A stretch of 64,000 bases of DNA from NCBI GenBank assembly GCA_019671005.1, contig CM033718.1, positions 19,596,014 through 19,660,013 of the forward strand, read 5' to 3'. The position numbers and the translations under genes were made by a program. The notes below the pieces were generated by a model that was given only the letters and a program-made list of their open reading frames with translations, was not told the origin of the DNA and searched no databases. Source of the stretch: Hibiscus mutabilis (taxonomy: Eukaryota > Streptophyta > Magnoliopsida > Malvales > Malvaceae). Of this stretch, positions 58,463-64,000 are shown in pieces (position 1 is the stretch's first letter; every line of letters starts with the position of its first letter).

Positions 58463-61400
58463 TTACAAGCCAAATTCTTGTTCGGCTCTCTTCAGCACGG
58501 ATGTCACCCTGTTGAAAAATTCTGGTTCGTTCTCTTTGATATCATCAAGGCTCCTCTGCTCATGCTCATCAGCCTTCAAATAACAAACAAACATCACATT
58601 CAAAGAAGAAAACAGCAATAAGTTCACTCCGCAGTGACTAAATTGAAGGAAAGTAAACATTAGTTGTTTGCTCTCATGGGATCATCAATCATATGGTGTA
58701 GAAATAAGACATAATTGATCACAAGATTGCAAATATAGCCACTTGGTAAAGCAAAAGGCCTCAATGAAATAAAGAATCTGATACGCTAATAAGTAGTTCT
58801 GTAATTAGAGGGTTAAAACCCAGATGGGGTCTAGGGTTTGTATTATGCAAAATGTTGAATGTTAATGGAATTTCCTTTCTGCCGTTTTTCTCTCAGAAAT
58901 TCCATCTTCCCCAGCTGCTGCTTCTCTGTTCTCCAAGAATTTCCTTTCTATCTTATTTCTTCTACTTTCTGTTAGCACGTGTATCAGAATCTGTCTTTTT
59001 ACCCTCTCAATCTTTTCTATCCCAAATTTCACTAGGTCTGATAGAATATCAATATGTTAAATTTTCAACTTGAAGGAAAAGTAGAAGGAAAACCATAAAT
59101 AGATACAAGTAATTAGAAAAGAACATGGGGAAATCAAAAGAGAATTTGAAAAATTATGGGAGAAAACCAAAAAGATTCATCAGAGGATGAAACTAAAATA
59201 ATTTGGAATTTTATAGGAAAACTAAAATAACCAAAATAGGAGAAGTATATAGCATTAACTAAGAAAGACAAAGAAGGTATCTTTGCTAAGACACTACCTC
59301 TTTAAATTTCAAAAGAACTATATTTGACACAGATGCTGGCCTTGCCTGATCCCATCTGAAATGAATAACGGATAATATGCGTTAAACGTCAATCAAATAT
59401 CACCATAGAGGTATAAGGCAAGTATGATCTCAATTCATAAACTCTACATATTTATACCACAGCTCATGTAGCACATATTATGCTTTACGTAGATAAAAAG
59501 TACAAGCAAAGGTTATGAACCAATCAATAAGCTACACTTTGGCTTGAACATGTGCCACTGCAAGATGGCCGAAAATAGACAAGCGACAATACAAAAGAAA
59601 TGGCTCTGATCAAAGTTCATGGCAGAAAGACTGATGCAATTTCCTTTAAAATAAGCTTAAAATGCTATCCATGCACTACATAACAAAAATGTTATCCAGT
59701 GTATATTTGGACGCATGGATGTATCCATAATTGGAGTAGCGAGAGCAACTGCCCCCCTAGGATTGAAATAATATACATATATAACAAAGATACTTGCTCC
59801 ATACAAGGTAAAGTCTCCTAGTCTTTGGACAAAGCACCTGTTTCCAGTTTCCAGTTTCAACTGTAAGAAGACTAAAGAATCTCCATGGTTCAGAACTAAC
59901 AAAAACAAAAATAAGAGAATCCATGGGAGAAGAATTATCAATACTCATTTTAGTACATGTAAGATTCCATGGAGAGGTACAGTCTTCTAGTTGTTTGGAC
60001 AGCACCTTTTCGCAATTTCACCCTCACTGGGGGGGAGCTTTACAGGAAAGTATAAAAGTACGCTGGACTAAAAAAATCACCATAACTCAACACTACCAAA
60101 AATAAAAAAAGATGGGTTTCAGGATATTCTCAGACCATAACAAATAAACAGCATAAAAAACATCAGTAATATCCTCGATATCAGGAAAAGCATGATGATC
60201 CTATGCAACTATACCCAAAAAAATTGTGAAAACCAAATGCTCCAAGTTATACAGCATGAAGTAAACCATACCTAACAAGCATCAACTCATTAACAGATCG
60301 CCACATGCCACGACCCACATCTTTTGCAGATAGTTCTCTTGCACTTCTCCCATGCCACAACTCTTTAACGATGTACCGCACTTCCTCAACATCAACCTAC
60401 AGGTAATGGCAACAAGAAATGGAAAACACATAAATTTGAGACATCAATATTAATCTGATATAGAGCATGAACAAAATATTAATATGACAGAAATGGTTTC
60501 CGAGACGAGGGAAATAAGAGTGGCAAACCATATACTAATGGTTTACCAATAAGAGGTTTTGGAACAATGCTACTCACCATAATTTCATAACGACTTTACA
60601 CTTCTGTTTTCTTTTTCTTGGACAAATGACTGTGAGAAAGGGGCCATGGTGGCCGGAGAAGATGAACGCCGGTGAACAATGAACAATAAAATATGAAAAG
60701 CTACAATTTAACGATAGAATAAAGATAATATTTTCAACAGAGAACAATGCATTTCTCTGTATTTTCTCTTATTCTTTTTAATCAAATGTGTATAAGGTGA
60801 GCCTTTAAATAGGCAATTACAGAGTTTTAGTATAGCTAAAACTATACTTTTATCTCTAATTTAAATAAGACTTCTAGTAAATCTAAACTACTGACTTAGA
60901 AATAAACTCTAATTACACATTAAATTAAACTCTAACACTTCTTGTCAACTTACACTCCCCTCAAGCTCTAACACTTCTTGGATAACTTACAATGACATTA
61001 TGACACAGATTTGAACTATATAATAAGATTATAAATGTCATTTTAAAAAGCTTTAAGGGGCTGTTAATCATTGCCCAGCTATTATTAACCTTTTAAATGT
61101 GGGATAATATGGGTTAACCAATTGACAATTCAGTATTTCAACAAATGAGTGAATGTGGATAGGCTTATCGAAACTAGAATGGTTTCTGCGCTCCAGGACA
61201 ATTAATGAAGAAGAACGTATATATATCACAAAACAGAAGAATAGTTTAAGTTGCTTATATTAATAAAAACAGTCTTCAATTGAAATAATAAAGATAAATG
61301 TAATTAATCCAAAGTATTAAAGCAATATAGCTTCAACTAGACAATAATACACTGCCTTAATAAATAAAATAGTTTTAAGTCGATGAAATTATATATCATA

Positions 61401-63187
61401 AGGATAATAGCTTTTTCATAGGCTGGCATCCAAAGGTTTTGACTTTAGTTCATGAAATGAAAACCAACAGAATGACTGGCAATAACCAACAGAAGGAAGA
61501 TAGGGAACATTTGATGACCACTGATTCCAAGCATGGAAAACAAACTGCGCCTTAGAAATTCAACTGTGGGCATTTTTTTTCCTCTGAAACACTTAACAAA
61601 TTTATTGAAATTAAAGGGTTAATAGATGATTCTAATTTTCAGAATGTCGTTCCTCAATTTTGTTGAGCCAATCGGTATACTAGATCATGTTTTTCCACTA
61701 TTTTGTCCAACTCCAAGTCTTAGCCAGTTTGATTCAAAATCCAACCTTCATTTTCCAAGCACATGTCAAAAGCCTCAAACCTAACCTGATTCTCCCCCAA
61801 AATGCTCATTGCAAGAAGCAAAGCATACATTACATATATCCTTGCTACTCCATCTCCCATCAAGAACCTTTTGACGACAAGCAGGAAATATTAATATATG
61901 AATCATCAATTAAGATGCCTAATTATTCAAGAAAATATTGCTCATTAACTTACTAAAATTTTTGGCACAAAAGACTACTACAAATTACCATACAGTATTC
62001 ACAACTTTTATTGGGCAAAAAGTTGATTTCATATCCCCAAACTTGTAGGTTAATATGTAAATAATAAGAGTTGTAAGTCAATTCGAACTAAGTAGTTTAG
62101 AAGAGTTGTAAGTCTATCCTAACTAAGTAGTTTAGTTAGAGTCTAACTCTATCCATATAAGGGATAAGAGTCTTAGCCGAGAGAATTCTACTCAATGTAA
62201 AACTCCTTGTAAAAGTCTATAAGTAGACTTTATTTTTCTGTAAATCATAATAACAAGAGTAGAAAAACTTCTCTAACCCTATTTTCTACAAAACTTTTAT
62301 TTTACTCTTAGTTGCCTCTATTACTAGAGCAAAAGTTTATCTAAATTTGATTTAATGAATTTACCAAAAAAATAAACAGAAAAACAGAAAGTTCCTGTCA
62401 GGAAGATGGAAGGAGAAAGGGAAGAACAAATGATAAAATATTAAAATCATACAATAACTGCAGGGATATTGAAAAAAGTACTTGAGACAGCAAACACAAA
62501 GAGCAAAATAATGACTACTGAAAAGATTTTCGAGGCAAATCCTACCTGGACTTGCATATCTGTACCATATAATGACTCCTCATGCTCAATAAGCCGCTGC
62601 AGAAGTGTCTGATAATGATCAACATCTAGATTTACCACTGGCTCTGTTTGAACATCCAACCCTGCAAGTTGTGTAACAACGTAGGAGGCCATAACCTGTC
62701 CAAAAATTGCAGGGATGGTACCCAGTACAGGTATGATGCGGACCCTAAACCCAGGTACAATCTGACAGCAGAATAACACAATAAATTCTTGTATTAAACA
62801 TGTAGATTACATGCTAATGTAGACAAAAAACATCTTCCTTTTCCTCCTACCTATAAATCTAGTGATAGCAGAAACCATGGCCCTAACACTAGCAAGTTCA
62901 TATTATCTCTCTAAAAGAGACACAGATTTAGCTCCATTCAAATGTATTTTAAATTCCAAGTTCTGCTGCAATATAGTGGATGAAATTTCCCCACTGCTTG
63001 ATGTTAAGTGATCAAATTTGAAATTGCAAAAGTAATAAGCAAGCATCCTCACTTGATAATCTGAAGGGTTGTCTTCTTCGCCACTTGGTCCTCTAAAAGG
63101 AAGCAGTTTAGCTTTAGGTTTCTCTAAAGAGAAAACAACAGGAATTCCACCCTCAATCCCATGATCTTTCCTTAAACGGTGCCTTAC
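58463..63187 (-). CDS. TcdA-like tRNA threonylcarbamoyladenosine dehydratase, last five exons (5' part outside window)
   Basis: Minus-strand exons join in frame: 63187-63053, 62761-62546, 60396-60272, 59355-59298 and 58573-58463. They start mid-protein with RHRLRKDHGIEGGIPVVFSL, continue through PGFRVRIIPVLGTIPAIFGQ and VDVEEVRYIVKELWHGRSA, and end with EPEFFNRVTSVLKRAEQEF and a TAA. This is the C-terminal half of the E1-like (ThiF/MoeB-fold) family. TcdA/CsdL activates t6A37 of tRNA with ATP and dehydrates it to the cyclic form. The ATP-binding Rossmann part would be upstream, beyond 64000. All five splice junctions are consistent and no lesion is seen. The name rests on family motifs and would be confirmed by the missing N-terminus. 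Confidence 0.85.
60620..60957 (-). mobile_element. Copia-like solo LTR or fragment inside a TcdA-like intron
   Basis: On the minus strand, a GAGGGGAGTG polypurine-like string precedes a TGTTAGAG start near 60940. This is followed by a TATA-like TATTTAAAGG and a CTTCTCCGGCCACCATGG string near 60650. The layout resembles a short copia LTR plus leader. Ends and duplication are not certain. Confidence 0.4.
62055..62295 (+). repeat. Short LTR-like sequence inside a TcdA-like intron
   Basis: It begins near TGTAAATAATAAGAG and ends near TTTTCTACA. It includes tandem ACTAAGTAGTTTAG strings and a TATA-like TCTATAAGTAGAC. It lies between two coding exons and has no partner, so it may be a solo LTR of a small element. 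Confidence 0.35.
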
Positions 63188-63231
63188 CTAGAAGCAAGAA
63201 TTTAACAAGGGGTTAATCAAACAATAGCAGG

Positions 63232-63626
63232 AAATGAACCCCTAAACAATGTTTTTCTAATGCAACAGATGAAAAAGCCCAAAATTGGATCTCCAAATTA
63301 ACAAACACATGCATAAGATATTCAAGTTTTCAAAACCAAATGAAATCTATCGCACCAAGATCCCCAAAGTAAACACCAATCATAAGATCAGCAACAACCA
63401 CAAAACTGAAGTAACAAGCATAGATTCAACAAATGAACCCCTAAACAATGTTTTTCTAATGCAACAGATGAAAAAGCCCAAAATTGGATCTCCAAATTAA
63501 CAAACACATGCATAAGATATTCAAGTTTTCAAAACCAAATGAAATCTATCGCACCAAGATCCCCAAAGTAAACACGAATCATAAGATCAGCAACAACCAC
63601 AAAACTGAAGTAACAAGCATAGATTC
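63232..63626. repeat. Recent 199-bp tandem duplication in a TcdA-like intron
   Basis: 63232-63430 is repeated at 63431-63626, with a difference near 63576 (CACGAATC for CACCAATC at 63377). There is no coding sequence. The near identity points to a recent event. Confidence 0.92.
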
Positions 63627-64000
63627 AAAAGCCAGAGATGCAAAAAGCTGCAGTTCAGAATGATTGACAACTCCAAAACAACTTAACTGTATTCAAAATC
63701 AATAATAAAATAACATAACTTCCGTATTTCCACTTTTCTCCTCACTCAACTTTTCATTTTTCTATTCTCCCAATACTAATCAAATCTTAATACATGATGC
63801 GAAAGAAACAATGATCTTCTCAAACAAAATACAGTTTGCATCTTAATAATATACCAATTTAGATTCACAAGGGCATATCACATATCATTGCAACAACACC
63901 TAACAATTATTAGAAAGAATCAGAAGTTTAAAATAATTAATTAAATAAATTAATGCATGATAAGGTGCAACCAAAATTAAACAAATAAAAAATTAAGCCC
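63627..64000. other. AT-rich intronic sequence at the window edge
   Basis: No exon of the TcdA-like gene or other gene is recognisable, so the next upstream exon is beyond the window. Confidence 0.4.

Noticed and set aside
58463..58660. Separate small minus-strand gene
   Set aside because: Its 3' two-thirds joins in frame to four upstream exons as the C-terminus of the TcdA-like protein. The apparent start is intron sequence.

Overview
The window is a stretch of a eudicot plant nuclear genome. It is AT-rich, with GT-AG introns, plant housekeeping genes (condensin CAP-G, COG2, a TcdA-type tRNA-modifying enzyme, a PERK-type receptor kinase) and dense plant retrotransposon remains primed by initiator-Met tRNA. 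I cannot name the species from the sequence alone.

Layout. 444-10165 is a complete but dead Ty1/copia element (called A here) with 1.25-kb LTRs, a perfect 5-bp target duplication and an extra reading frame after pol. 10597-13805 is a large inverted-repeat (MULE-like or foldback) element. 14873-18686 is a PERK receptor-kinase gene carrying three inactivating lesions. 19326-20404 is a solo copia LTR (B1) with a perfect target duplication. 21952-27787 is an intact 12-exon CAP-G gene. 28130-33240 holds repeat-derived fragments, an array of ten units of exactly 187 bp, and the 3' end of a copia element (LTR B2). 33237-34058 is a LINE RNase H remnant. 35320-37450 is a GeBP-like transcription-factor pseudogene split by a 1.6-kb TRIM-type LTR element with target duplication. 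38553-49881 is a minus-strand solo LTR (B3) that was split by a 10.3-kb Tekay/Del-type Ty3/gypsy chromovirus. 52422-57657 is an intact 12-exon COG2 gene with an antisense LINE fragment in intron 2. 58463-63187 holds the last five exons of a minus-strand TcdA-like gene whose 5' part lies beyond the window. COG2 and the TcdA-like gene converge, 0.8 kb apart.

The most striking signal is not a gene. About forty pairs of a 10-bp palindrome (consensus GTAYCGRTAC) occur, the two copies in each pair separated by 10 (sometimes 11) bp of variable sequence. They cluster in the copia LTRs about 70-100 bp upstream of a TATA-like box. They also occur in the gypsy LTRs and, less regularly spaced, in both arms of the inverted-repeat element. 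All 14 pairs in the two LTRs of element A have exactly 10 bp between the decamers. This looks like a helically phased, transposon-borne enhancer or protein-binding array shared by unrelated element classes.

The host genes show no operon-like relationship. CAP-G acts in chromosome condensation, COG2 in Golgi tethering, and the TcdA-like protein in tRNA A37 modification. The space between them was built by repeated nested insertion.
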